Shown here piece after piece: positions 43,111 to 52,587 of a DNA stretch of 64,000 nt. The notes under the pieces are model-generated. The model searched no databases. It saw only the letters and a list, made by a program, of their open reading frames with translations, and was not told the DNA's origin. Where the stretch lies: assembly GCA_025352125.1 (NCBI GenBank), contig JANXTZ010000073.1:62001-126000 (forward strand), read 5' to 3'. Each line of letters starts with the position of its first letter. Positions within the stretch are counted from its first letter, which is position 1. This stretch comes from Deinococcales bacterium. GTDB taxonomy: Bacteria > Deinococcota > Deinococci > Deinococcales > JAAFIG01. A program made the translations under genes and the position numbers.

Positions 43111-44127
43111 TCACTTTGTACCGACCGCTCGCGTCGCTGGAACAACTTGTCGGGTGGTGGTTGGTTTGACGCTCGGCACACCATCTTTAAAGGTCAGCGG
43201 GTCGAGGCGCAGACTGCGTTGCCCATTCGGGTAGCCAGTGTTACCACTTTGCCAGGCATGGTACACCATCCACGGCTTTGCGTTGGCGTCCGTGATGACG
43301 CACTGATGCCCTGGACCCGCGACTGCGCCAGCGCTGCTCATGATCGGGGTGGACCACTTCGTGAACGGTCCGAGCGGGCTGTAACCGTACGCATAGCCGA
43401 CACCGTAGGTATCATTGCCGTAATCGGCAGCCGAGAAAAACAGGTAATACTTGTCGCCGCGCCGGTACATGGTCGGCGCTTCGATCAGGTTGCCCTCCCA
43501 GGTATTTGAATTGTAAATCAGTTGTTTGGATTCGCCCATGAGCTGCAAACCGTCGCTCGAGAGTCGTTGGACGTAGATGTATGTGCGCTGACCGCAACAG
43601 TTGCCGTCATTTTTCCAGTACAGATACCGATGACCATCGCGGTCGGTGAATGGACTGGCGTCGATTGATCCACCCTGATCGAGCTGGCAGACGAGCGGCT
43701 GGGTGCTGTCGTCGCTGAACGGTCCTTCAGGAGTCTTCGAGAACGCCACACCGATGCACTGGCGCTGGCTTTCGGTGTGGCGAGCCGTGTAATACATGGC
43801 GTAGCCACCAGGCACCACCGCCACCTCGGGTGCCCATGTCCAGCCCGGCGTCGCCCAGGCGGGCAGGTTACCAAAGGCGTCCGAGCCGTAAACCCAGTTG
43901 ACCAAATCGCTCGAGTGCAACAGTTGAATCGTCGCACCACCGCCGTTGGTGGCATAGGCATAGTACGTCTGATCGACCCGCAGCACGAACGGGTCAGGAA
44001 AATCGGAGGCGTACACGGGATTGGTATAGGTCACGGAAATCTTCGGGGCTTGGGCACTCGAGCTGCCAACCATCACAGCGAGGCTCGAGAGCAGCGCGAT
44101 GCTCAAGAACTTGAAGTGAATTGGCAC
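43111..44127 (-). CDS. Glycoside hydrolase family 43, secreted
   Basis: The 338-residue protein starts with a signal peptide (about residues 1-24, ending SSSAQA). The GH43 propeller follows, with FPDPFVL, TWAPEVAV, IDASPFTDRDG and LIEAPTMYRRGDKYYLFFS, holding the three catalytic acids. The start is GTG 44127, preceded by AAAGGAGGG. An outside GH43 beside an inside GH43 and a transporter fits degradation of an arabinose- or xylose-containing glycan; the exact linkage is not decidable. Confidence 0.88.
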   Translation of the reverse strand: MPIHFKFLSIALLSSLAVMVGSSSAQAPKISVTYTNPVYASDFPDPFVLRVDQTYYAYATNGGGATIQLLHSSDLVNWVYGSDAFGNLPAWATPGWTWAPEVAVVPGGYAMYYTARHTESQRQCIGVAFSKTPEGPFSDDSTQPLVCQLDQGGSIDASPFTDRDGHRYLYWKNDGNCCGQRTYIYVQRLSSDGLQLMGESKQLIYNSNTWEGNLIEAPTMYRRGDKYYLFFSAADYGNDTYGVGYAYGYSPLGPFTKWSTPIMSSAGAVAGPGHQCVITDANAKPWMVYHAWQSGNTGYPNGQRSLRLDPLTFKDGVPSVKPTTTRQVVPATRAVGTK

Positions 44128-44172
44128 ACTGTCCCTCCTTTCGATGATACGCCAGCCATCGTGACTGGCGTT

Positions 44173-44206
44173 GTTCAATGTCGACATTACAACCTCAACA
44201 TTGAAC
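44173..44206. promoter_or_regulatory. Inverted repeat between the permease and GH43 genes
   Basis: GTTCAATGT and ACATTGAAC form a perfect 9-bp inverted repeat with a 16-nt spacer, with a second repeat ACGCCAG/CTGGCGT just beyond at about 44150-44170. It could be an operator for an internal promoter or an mRNA-processing hairpin. Confidence 0.4.
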
Positions 44207-44215
44207 GGATTTCGG

Positions 44216-45094
44216 TTAATCTTTCATGCCGGTCAGCGCAATGCCGCTCACCAGATAGCGCTGCGCAGCCAGATACGCGATCAGCACTGGAATCGCGGCG
44301 ATGGCTGTACCCGCCATCAACTTGCCGTATTCGGTGACGTAGCGCTGCGAGAACGAGGTGATCCCGACCGGTAGGGTCTGCATGTCGGGCGAGGTGGCCA
44401 CGTACAGCGGCCAGACGTAATTGTTCCACGAACCCATGAACGCGAAGACCGCCAGACTGACCAGCGCGGGCACGCTCAAGGGCAGAATCACATAGATCAG
44501 CACCTGCAAGCTGTTCGCACCGTCCATGCGGGCTGCCTCCTCGAGTTCCAAGGGAATGCCAACGAAGAACTGGCGCAGCAAAAACACGCCGAAAACCCCG
44601 GCCACGCCAGGCCAGATCAGCGCGTGATACGTGTCAATCCAGTTGAATTGCAGCATCATGATGTAACTCGGGATCAAGGTCACGATCCCCGGAACCATCA
44701 GGCTCGAGAGAATGATCCAGAACCACGCCTCGCGCCCCTTGAATTTGAGCCGGGCAAGCGGGTACGCCGTCAGCACGCACAGCGTCAGGTGCGCCAGCGT
44801 GAAGGCGAGCGCCGTGAAAACCGAGTTGAACGTCCAGCGCCACAGTTTGCCATCGGGCGAGTTGATGATCTCGGTGTAATTGTCCAAAGTCGGGTGGGCG
44901 GGCAGCCACTGAATCGGCGTGGCAATCGCGTCGCTTTCGGGCTTAAACGAGGTCGAGAGCATCCAGTAAATCGGTGCGAGGAAAATCAAGGCTAAAATCA
45001 TTAGCAACACGAAGCGTGGCGCGTCCATTAGCCAGGTTGGGCGCTGCTGTCGTTTTATCACCCGAGGGGTACTGCCTTGCACGGTGAGAGCCAC
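44216..45094 (-). CDS. ABC sugar transporter permease, MalG type
   Basis: The 292-residue protein has six transmembrane segments and the EAA loop LELEEAARMDGANSLQ near residue 195, followed by LPLSVPAL. It is the second permease of a carbohydrate uptake-1 (CUT1) importer. The GTG start lies 3 bp after the first permease's stop. The operon lacks an ATPase gene, so a shared MsmK-like ATPase elsewhere is expected. Confidence 0.92.
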   Translation of the reverse strand: MALTVQGSTPRVIKRQQRPTWLMDAPRFVLLMILALIFLAPIYWMLSTSFKPESDAIATPIQWLPAHPTLDNYTEIINSPDGKLWRWTFNSVFTALAFTLAHLTLCVLTAYPLARLKFKGREAWFWIILSSLMVPGIVTLIPSYIMMLQFNWIDTYHALIWPGVAGVFGVFLLRQFFVGIPLELEEAARMDGANSLQVLIYVILPLSVPALVSLAVFAFMGSWNNYVWPLYVATSPDMQTLPVGITSFSQRYVTEYGKLMAGTAIAAIPVLIAYLAAQRYLVSGIALTGMKD

Positions 45095-45097
45095 TGG

Positions 45098-46060
45098 TTA
45101 ACCGTCCTTTCCACTCGAGCGCAAATCTTTGGCCATCAGCCTGAACTGAAATCCCGTGAAAATCAGCATCAGCGCCCCGAACAAGAAAGCCATCGCCGCC
45201 GCGCTCGATTGCTGATTGTTGCCAAAAGCCTCTTCGGTGATGTACTGAATCACGCTTTGCGTGCTGCGGGTCGGTCCGCCACCGGTGATGACCAGCGACT
45301 GCCCAAAGAGTTGAAAAGAAGCCAGCACCGTTGTCACCGCAATAAACAGCGTGGTCGGCGAGAGCAGTGGGAAGGTGATGAACCGAAACTGCGCCCATGG
45401 TCCCGCGCCGTCGAGCTGTGCGGCTTCGTAATAACTCTGGCTGATGCCGCCGAGCGCCGCCAAGTACAGCGTCATGTTGAAACCAATCGTCCACCAGACC
45501 GTACCAACGATGATCGGAACCCACGCCCAACCCTCGGTGGTCAGAAACTGGATCACCGCCTGCCCGAAGAATTGCTCGCGGATCACGTTGATCAAGCCGC
45601 TCTGGTTATCGAACATCCAGCGCCACAAAATACCCATCACCGAGACCGACAGAATACCGGGCATGAAGAAAATAGCCCTGAAAATGTTCTGTCCAAAAAT
45701 CGGGCGGTAAACCAGCAGCGCCAAGCCCAGCGCCGTGCCGACCAGAAGAGGCACGCTGACCACGGTAAAGAACGCGGTGTTGAGCAAGGTGCGCCAAAAA
45801 AACTGCGATTGCGGACTCGAGGGGTCAAAGATCTGCGCGTAGTATTTGAGTCCCACGAACGGCGAGTTGCCGCTGAGCAAATCCCATTGGTGAACGCTGA
45901 CGTAAAAGCCAAACGCGACAGGGTAAACGATGAAGACCAGAAAAAACACCGCGTGCGGCAGTAAAAACAGATATGGCACGAGTGGGTTGGTTTCGTTGAG
46001 CGCCAGCAGTGAACCCCGCTGGCTGCGCCTCGTCACCCGAGCGCTCGAGGCGGCGCTCAA
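45098..46060 (-). CDS. ABC sugar transporter permease, MalF type
   Basis: The 320-residue protein has six transmembrane segments and the EAA loop QSYYEAAQLDGAGPWAQ near residue 215. It pairs with the following MalG-type permease. The start is TTG 46060 after an in-frame stop; GTG 46036 is an alternative. A hairpin lies in the 216-bp gap between the binding-protein gene and this gene. Confidence 0.9.
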   Translation of the reverse strand: MSAASSARVTRRSQRGSLLALNETNPLVPYLFLLPHAVFFLVFIVYPVAFGFYVSVHQWDLLSGNSPFVGLKYYAQIFDPSSPQSQFFWRTLLNTAFFTVVSVPLLVGTALGLALLVYRPIFGQNIFRAIFFMPGILSVSVMGILWRWMFDNQSGLINVIREQFFGQAVIQFLTTEGWAWVPIIVGTVWWTIGFNMTLYLAALGGISQSYYEAAQLDGAGPWAQFRFITFPLLSPTTLFIAVTTVLASFQLFGQSLVITGGGPTRSTQSVIQYITEEAFGNNQQSSAAAMAFLFGALMLIFTGFQFRLMAKDLRSSGKDG

Positions 46061-46236
46061 GACCGTCCTGCTTTCGCACTGATCTCAGGAGCACTGTTCT
46101 CAGGAGCGAAAACTGTCGTTCGCCAGGTCAACCTTCGGGCTGCTTTTCGAGAGAACTCAGGGGCGGACAACTGAGCGCGTATTGCCTGCGACGCTGTGAC
46201 TCGAGCTGATGCCATGTCGCCTCCATCGATACAGAA

Positions 46237-46268
46237 AGGACTGAACGGTACGTTCTCCGTTCAGTCCT
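46237..46268 (-). promoter_or_regulatory. Intergenic hairpin after the binding-protein gene
   Basis: AGGACTGAACGG and CCGTTCAGTCCT form a perfect 12-bp stem with an 8-nt loop, 8 bp after the solute-binding protein stop, followed on the minus strand by a weak T-run (TTTCTGT). Such hairpins commonly stabilise the binding-protein mRNA and partly stop transcription into the permeases. Confidence 0.75.
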
Positions 46269-46276
46269 CGAGTGGC

Positions 46277-47602
46277 TTATTTGAACTGGCTTCGGACCTG
46301 CGCGATTTGCTTGTTGGCTTCATCCACGCCCTGATCGAGCGAGGCTTTGACTTCTTGCTTGCCGAGGTAAGCCCGCTCCCACGCGGCATCGAAGGGTCCG
46401 AGGACCTGCCCACCCCACGGGAAGCCACTGGTGGCGTAGACGCTCCCGAGCTTGTCGAAGATGCCACTGATGACCTGACCGTCGAATTTCTTGTCGTCCG
46501 CCACCGCCTTCATCACCGGCAGGCTGCCGGTCGAAGTCCACGTCAGGTTCTGCGCGGGCAGCGTCATCCAGTTGATGAACGCCAACGCCGCCGAGCGCTT
46601 GTTGCGGTCGTAGCCAGCCGGTTGCTTGGGCAGCGTCAGGTGGCTCGAGCCGCCCCAGGTCGCGTCCTGCTTCGTACCGATGCGTGGCAGGAAGGTCAGC
46701 GCGTAGCTTGGGTTTTTTTCAAAGCGGTCCAGGTACCACTGTCCAGACGGGAACATGCAGACCTTGCCCTGGGAAAACGCGGCCAGTTCGGCTTCCTCGG
46801 TCGAATTCCCGCGAGCCACGTTTTCTTTTTGCACCAGATCAACCAAGAACTGCACCGCGTCGACGGCTGCCGGAGAGTTAAACGCCGCGTTGTTGTCCTT
46901 GTCCGTCAGGCTGCCACCGTTTTGCAAAATCGCGCTGTAGGCGAGCCTCGAGCCGACCCAGTTGTTGTAGAGGCTGATGCCCCACGTCTCCAGGTTCTTG
47001 CCGTCGAATCCAGCCTCGCCAGCTTTCTTGCCCGCCTTGTCTGTCGTGCAGGCTCGGGCGGCGGTCAGCAGCTCAGCGCGGGTTTTGGGCGCGGCGGTGA
47101 TGCCGTTTTTCTTCAACAGGTCCTTGTTGTAGAACATCACGTAAGCGACAGAGGAAACGGGCACACCGTAAGATTTGCCCTTGTAATCGGCGGTGGCAAA
47201 CAGCGGCTTGAAAAAGCGGTTTTTATCGATGCCAGCGGCTCGAAGCGCGGACGGCGTGATCTCGGTGAGCGCTCCCCTGGCGATGAAGCGGGTGACCTGG
47301 TCTTCGTTGATGACCGCCACATCCGGCGCACGACCCGAGGCGACCAGCGGTTCGATCTGATTCCAGGTTGTTCCCCACGGCTGCGCGGTGGCTTTAACGA
47401 CGATGTTGGGGTTCTGGTCATTGAAGCTCTTCACAAGCTGCTCCATCACCGGACGATCTGCACCGGTGAAGCCGTGCAGGTAGGTGATCTCGACTTTTGG
47501 TCCCTTGTAAGTCGAGGTGGATTGGGCAAGACCGACAGCGGCAATGCCAATGACTCCAAAAGCGAGGGCGAGCTTGACGGACGTACTGAGATTTACTTTC
47601 AT
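46277..47602 (-). CDS. ABC sugar-binding protein (family 1 solute-binding)
   Basis: The 441-residue protein has a signal peptide ([16 protein letters not shown] to about GLAQ, residue 27) without a lipobox Cys, so it is not a typical lipoprotein. The mature part is a CUT1-type binding protein: [45 protein letters not shown], and [11 protein letters not shown]. It delivers an oligosaccharide to the two permeases. Its ATG overlaps the GH2 stop (ATGA) and has AAGAGG upstream. Confidence 0.93.
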   Translation of the reverse strand: MKVNLSTSVKLALAFGVIGIAAVGLAQSTSTYKGPKVEITYLHGFTGADRPVMEQLVKSFNDQNPNIVVKATAQPWGTTWNQIEPLVASGRAPDVAVINEDQVTRFIARGALTEITPSALRAAGIDKNRFFKPLFATADYKGKSYGVPVSSVAYVMFYNKDLLKKNGITAAPKTRAELLTAARACTTDKAGKKAGEAGFDGKNLETWGISLYNNWVGSRLAYSAILQNGGSLTDKDNNAAFNSPAAVDAVQFLVDLVQKENVARGNSTEEAELAAFSQGKVCMFPSGQWYLDRFEKNPSYALTFLPRIGTKQDATWGGSSHLTLPKQPAGYDRNKRSAALAFINWMTLPAQNLTWTSTGSLPVMKAVADDKKFDGQVISGIFDKLGSVYATSGFPWGGQVLGPFDAAWERAYLGKQEVKASLDQGVDEANKQIAQVRSQFK

Positions 47603-49464
47603 ACAGACCTCTTAACTTTCTGCTGGCGCAATCGCCAGCGTTTCGAGTACCCAAATGGGTCGGGAGTGGGGTCAACATCAGTTTCGCGTGCATTGCGCTC
47701 GCCAAAAGCGGCGACGAACAGCGATTCGAGGTTGGCTTTGGGGGTGCGATCCATCAGCAACAAGCCATTTTTTTCCTGAAAAGTGTCCGTCAGTTGGGTG
47801 TAGCAGTAGCCTGCCAAACCGTCACGACAAGCCCAGAGAGCCAGCATCAGGGCGCTGTATTTGTCCAGAAAGCTTTGCGCATCCGACGCGCGGCTGTACC
47901 CCCAGCCAGTTTTACTTTCGCTCGAATAGGCGATCCCACCAAACTCTGAAAGGACCACCGGATGATCGAGGTAGGCAAAGCCCTCGAGGGCCATTGCGCG
48001 TCCGCCAGGTTGCAGGGACTTGAGGCTCGAGGAAATCGCGGTCTGGTTGGCGTAGCGCTCCTTGAGTTTCTCGGGGTCGTGTTCATAATCGTGAATGCCG
48101 ACGATGTCGGTGGTGACGTACTCCCAGCCATCGTTGCCGATCACGGGACGGGTTGGGTCGAGGGTTTTGGTCAGGAAATACAAACTGCGCACCAGATCGC
48201 GGTGGCTTGGATTGCTTGGCAGGTCCGGCACGCCCCAAGACTCGTTGAACGGAACCCACGCGACGATGCACGGGTGCGAGCGGTCGCGCTCGATGGCAGC
48301 CGTCCATTCGTCCAAGAGTCGGCTCGCGCTGAGGTTATTGAAGCGGTACGCGCTCGGCATTTCCTCCCAGACCAGCAGTCCCAGCACGTCGCACCAATAG
48401 AGCCAGCGTGGATTCTCGAGCTTCTGGTGTTTACGTGCCCCGTTAAACCCCAAACGCTTAGTCAGTTCGACATCGACCCGCAATTCGTCGTCGGTGGCCG
48501 TCATCAGTCCCTGCGACCAGTAGCCTTGATCGAGCACCATCCGCAGGAAGTACGGGCGTCCATTCAGCAAAAAGCGCTTGGCGCTCAACGATACGCTGCG
48601 CAGGGCGGTGTAGCTTTGCACGCGGTCAATCACGGTTTCCACGCCCTCCACGACGCGCAGCAATTCGACAGTCGCACCGATCAGTTGCGGGTGGCTTGGA
48701 CTCCACAGCAGTTCGTTGCGGTAATCGTCAATCCCCGGATCGGACAACACGACGCGGCGGGACACCTCTGCGCTCGAGACGCCGTAGCGATCATCGCTCA
48801 GCTCGGCGTCCTCGGTGTAAAGGCGCACCCGCAGCGCCAACCCCGCGCTCAGCGGACCCTTCAATGTCGCCTCGACGCCGATCTCCCAGCGCTCCAGATG
48901 CGGCGTCCAGTGCAAGGCATCAATTCGTGTTTCCGGCACCACCTCGAGCCAGACGGGTTGCCAGATGCCGGTCGTGCGCGGATACCAGATTTCGTGCGGC
49001 TCGAGCTGCCAGTCCTGTTTGCCGCGCGGCTTGGCCAGATCGTGCGGGTCGTCCTCGGCGCGAACGACGATCTCCAAGCTGGTAGAATCGCGCAGCAACT
49101 CGGTGACATCGGCGCAGAAGGGCGTGTGACCACCGCGATGCTCAGCCACCAGTGAACCGTTCGCCCAGACGCGGGCGCTGTAATCGACCGCGCCAAAATG
49201 AACCAGCACCCGTTGACCATTCGCCCACTCACTCGGCTCGAGGTCTACGGTGCGGGCGTACCAGACGACGCTGTGAAAACCAGTATCGCCAATGCCGCTG
49301 GCTGGACTTTCTGGCGGGTACGGCAAATTGATGAAACGGTCAAACGTCACGTCGGCGGGGGTCCGCCAGGCGTTTGCATCGTCGAACGCGAAGCGCCACG
49401 TGCCGCAGAGGTCTCGCCACTGGGCACGCTCGAGCTGTGGTCTGGGGTGTTCGGACTGAATCAT
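47599..49464 (-). CDS. Glycoside hydrolase family 2
   Basis: The 621-residue protein has the GH2 layout: an N-terminal sugar-binding jelly roll ([14 protein letters not shown] near 60), an immunoglobulin-like domain, and a TIM barrel with the acid/base Glu in WVPFNESWG near residue 402 and the nucleophile Glu in PVVLSEFGG near 515. It has no signal peptide. Family members are beta-galactosidases, beta-glucuronidases, beta-mannosidases and arabinofuranosidases; the exact activity is open. It is the first gene of the ABC/GH43 operon. Confidence 0.9.
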   Translation of the reverse strand: MIQSEHPRPQLERAQWRDLCGTWRFAFDDANAWRTPADVTFDRFINLPYPPESPASGIGDTGFHSVVWYARTVDLEPSEWANGQRVLVHFGAVDYSARVWANGSLVAEHRGGHTPFCADVTELLRDSTSLEIVVRAEDDPHDLAKPRGKQDWQLEPHEIWYPRTTGIWQPVWLEVVPETRIDALHWTPHLERWEIGVEATLKGPLSAGLALRVRLYTEDAELSDDRYGVSSAEVSRRVVLSDPGIDDYRNELLWSPSHPQLIGATVELLRVVEGVETVIDRVQSYTALRSVSLSAKRFLLNGRPYFLRMVLDQGYWSQGLMTATDDELRVDVELTKRLGFNGARKHQKLENPRWLYWCDVLGLLVWEEMPSAYRFNNLSASRLLDEWTAAIERDRSHPCIVAWVPFNESWGVPDLPSNPSHRDLVRSLYFLTKTLDPTRPVIGNDGWEYVTTDIVGIHDYEHDPEKLKERYANQTAISSSLKSLQPGGRAMALEGFAYLDHPVVLSEFGGIAYSSESKTGWGYSRASDAQSFLDKYSALMLALWACRDGLAGYCYTQLTDTFQEKNGLLLMDRTPKANLESLFVAAFGERNARETDVDPTPDPFGYSKRWRLRQQKVKRSV

Positions 49465-49778
49465 CGTGATGGCCTTTGCACAGCGCGAGGTTTTATACGC
49501 AACTCGAGCGGTTGTTGATTGTGATATGCCCTAATGTAACAATAAAACCTGTTATAAGTCAAGATTTATCTAGGTTTATTGAGTTGAATTGCGAGCCTGA
49601 CCAAACCGATTGACGGCACTCGAGCCACAGTCACTCGAGCCACATTGGAACGGCTCAAGAGCCGTCTGTGAAACGTTGTACTGAATACTTGAGACCTGCG
49701 GACTGGCGCGAAACACGGCTGTTCATTTGTCGCAAGTTTTTATGTTATTATTGCGACAAACCCTTTGGAGGCAATACA
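49465..49778. promoter_or_regulatory. Divergent control region between the GH2 operon and the ArsR-type regulator
   Basis: No gene is present. On the minus strand TTGACT (49561-49556) and TTACAT at 17 bp are a promoter for GH2. It is bracketed by AATAAAACCT (49541-49550) and AGGTTTATT (49572-49580), an imperfect inverted repeat. Before the regulator, TTTGTCGCAA (49726-49735) and TTGCGACAAA (49751-49760) form a perfect 10-bp inverted repeat 18 bp before its ATG, a probable operator. Confidence 0.6.
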
Positions 49779-50744
49779 ATGGCGGTCAGCGGCAACAAAA
49801 TCTTGTTTGTGGACGGCGAATCAGCGCTCCCAGTCTTAAAAGCCCTAGCCAGTGAGACCCGAATGCTGATCCTCGGGATGCTGTCGCACAATATCCTCAA
49901 CGTCACCGAACTCGCCGCCGCGCTTGGACTGCCGCACTCGACGGTCAATTTCAACCTCAAGCAGCTCGAGGCAGCCGGTCTACTGCATGTCGAATACGAA
50001 CCCGGTACTCGAGGCTCACAAAAACTGTGTTCCAAGCGTTACGATGAGATTCAAATCAGAATGCCCGGCGTGGCTGTGCAATCGGACAACACGCAACACA
50101 CAGAAATTTCGATGCCCATCGGCAATTACCGTCACCTGGAAGCCATACCAACCTGCGGTCTGGCCTCGGACATGAAAATCATCGGGATGCTCGACGACCC
50201 GCGCAGCTTCTTTGAGTTGGAGCACCTCTTCGCGCAAATTCTCTGGTTCAGGCAAGGTTACGTTGAATATGCCTTTCCCAACAGTTTGCCGTACGGCGCT
50301 CAAGCCGTCTCGCTCGAGCTGTCCATGGAAATCTGTTCCGAAGCGCCCCAGTACGACCCTGACTGGCCCTCCGACATCACGATCTGGATCAACAATTGCG
50401 AATTGGGAACTTGGACATCGCCCGGCGATCTCGGCGGTGCGCGTGCCCGCCTGACCCCGGACTGGTGGCAAATCGACCAGTCCACGCACGGCTATTTGAA
50501 ACGCTGGCGCGTGAATGAAAACGGCACGGTGATTGACGGCGAGAGCCTCTCAGCGACCAACATTGCGGCGCTCGAGTTGGGCAGCAACAACCACATTGCC
50601 GTGAAGATCGGTGTGAAATCGGATGCGCGTCACGTCGGTGGCATCAACCTTTTTGGGCGCAAATTTGGCAATTACCCGCAGGACATCGTGATGCGTCTCG
50701 AGTACGCCTTCGATCAAGATGTCAAACCCGTCGCGCTGCGTTAA
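49779..50744 (+). CDS. ArsR-type winged-helix regulator with a large effector-like domain
   Basis: The 321-residue protein has an ArsR-like winged helix at ~15-90 (ALASETRMLILGMLSHN, VTELAAALGLPHSTVNFNLKQLEAAGL). A C-terminal domain of ~220 residues follows, rich in Trp and beta strands (DITIWINNCELGTW, IAVKIGVKSDARHVGG), which looks like a sugar-binding jelly roll. It diverges from the GH2 operon, so it most likely controls sugar-dependent expression (inference). ATG 49779 has TTTGGAGG 6 bp upstream. The frame is open further upstream, but the operator palindrome lies there. Confidence 0.85.
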   Translation: MAVSGNKILFVDGESALPVLKALASETRMLILGMLSHNILNVTELAAALGLPHSTVNFNLKQLEAAGLLHVEYEPGTRGSQKLCSKRYDEIQIRMPGVAVQSDNTQHTEISMPIGNYRHLEAIPTCGLASDMKIIGMLDDPRSFFELEHLFAQILWFRQGYVEYAFPNSLPYGAQAVSLELSMEICSEAPQYDPDWPSDITIWINNCELGTWTSPGDLGGARARLTPDWWQIDQSTHGYLKRWRVNENGTVIDGESLSATNIAALELGSNNHIAVKIGVKSDARHVGGINLFGRKFGNYPQDIVMRLEYAFDQDVKPVALR

Positions 50745-51738
50745 CCCACTGGCTTCACGGTTGACTTCGCAAGCAAATCGTCAAAACGCGTTCCTCACTG
50801 AGCATCAAGCGCAACCACGCGAACGCAGCACCGAGCGCCCTGGTCGTCGGGCTGGGCGGCTGCACCGCTGGAATCAGCCACTCGATTCGACTGAGCGGCT
50901 GCGGTACGCGCCGCAAGACCATGCTCAGCGACTGCCCCCAAGGTGGGTCGAGGGCAAACTGAAGGATCACTTGAGCCTCACGCGTGGCGAAGGTCAAACG
51001 ATTCAACGCATCGAACTCGATCACGGCTGCACTTGCTGGCGGTGTCTGGTCATACTTGATACCAATGGTCTTGTTCTCAAACATCGCCCGCAAGCTCGAG
51101 TCAATGGGTTTAGCGCGTGACATTGTGAGACCGTTCCAAGTCAAACCGTTCATCTCCCGAGCCGAGAACGAATCGCGGGAAAGAGGTTTGGCTTGACTTT
51201 GTTTTGCCAAAAGTTCATTGCTGGATTGTCCTATCAGTATTGTGAACGGGTGTAAAACCGACTGACGCTGCACTGTCATATGTTTTCACACTCAACTGAA
51301 TCAGGGTTGAGTGTGAACATCTGGCTTGTTGAGATTGCCTGTACTTTGGAGGCAAATCGCTCATTCGTGGCAACCCCACCACTGGGTTGCTCGAGTTTTA
51401 GTCGTGTATCGCTCGAGGAAACATCTGTGACCACGTTATTGACCCGTGGTTATTCACCACTGTGCGAATCCAGCCGCAGTCGTTTCAGACCTCTGTCGCT
51501 CGAGGAAACGTCTTGGTCTCGAGCTTGGCTGCCAACCCATGTCTAACGTCTGCAACACATGCCGCGAAAAGCGCAGGTTAGGGTTTGGCGCTGAACCTCG
51601 AGAACCCGATCCATCTCGATGGGTGGGTTTCGAGTCCGTTTTACCCCAAAAACCTTTTAATTGGATGTTTGATTTCTGGAAACACCAAACAACCTACCCA
51701 TCAACGTTGTGCGCTTTATCGCTGAACAATATGTCGTC
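50745..51738. other. About 1 kb gap with one doubtful gene, an inverted repeat and short direct repeats
   Basis: Apart from the doubtful minus-strand gene at 50755-51279, I see no gene. TTCACACTCAAC (51285-51296) and GTTGAGTGTGAA (51306-51317) form a perfect 12-bp inverted repeat directly upstream of that gene. TCGCTCGAGGAAAC occurs at 51409-51422 and 51496-51509. The rest looks like degraded sequence. Confidence 0.5.
50755..51279 (-). CDS. Doubtful hypothetical protein
   Basis: An open frame of 174 codons (a later ATG near 51153 gives ~130). I recognise no domain. The part SAAVIEFDALNRLTFATREAQVILQFALD has the composition of a real protein. The stop lies 10 bp from that of the regulator gene on the other strand. 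A perfect inverted repeat sits just upstream. No ribosome site is clear. It may be a small unknown gene or chance. Confidence 0.3.
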   Translation of the reverse strand: MTVQRQSVLHPFTILIGQSSNELLAKQSQAKPLSRDSFSAREMNGLTWNGLTMSRAKPIDSSLRAMFENKTIGIKYDQTPPASAAVIEFDALNRLTFATREAQVILQFALDPPWGQSLSMVLRRVPQPLSRIEWLIPAVQPPSPTTRALGAAFAWLRLMLSEERVLTICLRSQP

Positions 51739-52587
51739 TTAAGCGTCCCCCATCATCAGTCCCTCAATCGAGTGACCCTGCTTGATCACCTCGAGATCAT
51801 CAACCAATCGGTACGTCAGGTGGTCCAACACCTCCCCCGCCAAACGCCCGTGGAAGGCTCGCGTGATTTGCAAATCGTGACGCTCGGCATTGTTTGCCCC
51901 GGGCGCGTCTACACCCAGCACCAGCACCGGACGCGCTTTTTGCGACACGTTGGCAGTCCCCCGGTGAATGGTCAAAGCCGAACGCACCGAGATGTCCCCC
52001 ATCATTGGCATCTTGCGTTCCGCTCGAGTCTCGTAGCGGGGATAAAAACTTTTGGGCGGGAACATCTCATGCTCGAATTCGGCTGAGAAATCCCACTGCG
52101 TGCCAGGCGCGATCTCGAACGGTCCCATGTCTTTGAGCACATCGACCGTGGTCAGGTTGAAAGCCAACGAGTTCAGGCGGCGACCAACGAGGGTGTCCTG
52201 AGGTGATGGGAAGTCACGATGCCACGGTTGGTCGAGTGCGCCGGGGTTCGGAACGTCAAAGCCAATCTCGACGATCTTGTAATTCGGTCCCAGAACCGCC
52301 TCGCACACGGCGATGACCCACGGGTGCGAGACCAGATCGATGAACCCACTGATGTCCTCCGGGTGAATCTCGACGTAGTGGCGCTTGGTGCCCCGCCCGA
52401 CCGCCCCGCCGGGGCGACTCAGTGCAGACTCGTACAGGGCGTTGATCTCTTGCCCGAGGCGGGCGACCCACTCGCGTGGAAACGCGCCTTTTAATCCGGT
52501 GATGCCTGGACCGTAAAGCAGACCCATCGTGGTGGCGACGTCGAAGGCTTCCAGGTGCGGCGGTTGCGCTTGGGCGGTTGCGGTCAT
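51739..52587 (-). CDS. Phytanoyl-CoA dioxygenase-family 2-oxoglutarate/Fe(II) oxygenase
   Basis: The 282-residue protein has the HxD iron motif in QPWHRDFPSP near residue 155, a distal His in ALTIHRGTANVS near 228 and an Arg (RPVLVLG) for 2-oxoglutarate, the PhyH family set. Members hydroxylate small molecules such as phytanoyl-CoA, ectoine or alkylated compounds; the substrate here is unknown. ATG 52587 has AAGGAG upstream. It lies alone between the GH block and the kinase/oxidoreductase pair. Confidence 0.85.
   Translation of the reverse strand: MTATAQAQPPHLEAFDVATTMGLLYGPGITGLKGAFPREWVARLGQEINALYESALSRPGGAVGRGTKRHYVEIHPEDISGFIDLVSHPWVIAVCEAVLGPNYKIVEIGFDVPNPGALDQPWHRDFPSPQDTLVGRRLNSLAFNLTTVDVLKDMGPFEIAPGTQWDFSAEFEHEMFPPKSFYPRYETRAERKMPMMGDISVRSALTIHRGTANVSQKARPVLVLGVDAPGANNAERHDLQITRAFHGRLAGEVLDHLTYRLVDDLEVIKQGHSIEGLMMGDA

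Noticed and set aside
46196..47779. 527-codon plus-strand open frame opposite the sugar-binding protein gene
   Set aside because: The minus-strand frame has a signal peptide and solute-binding motifs; the plus frame does not resemble any protein.
52380..52430. GC-rich palindrome CGCCCCGCCGGGGCG
   Set aside because: It lies within a conserved coding stretch of the PhyH-like gene (Arg-Pro-Gly-Gly) and has no copies or T-run, so a mobile palindrome or terminator is not supported.
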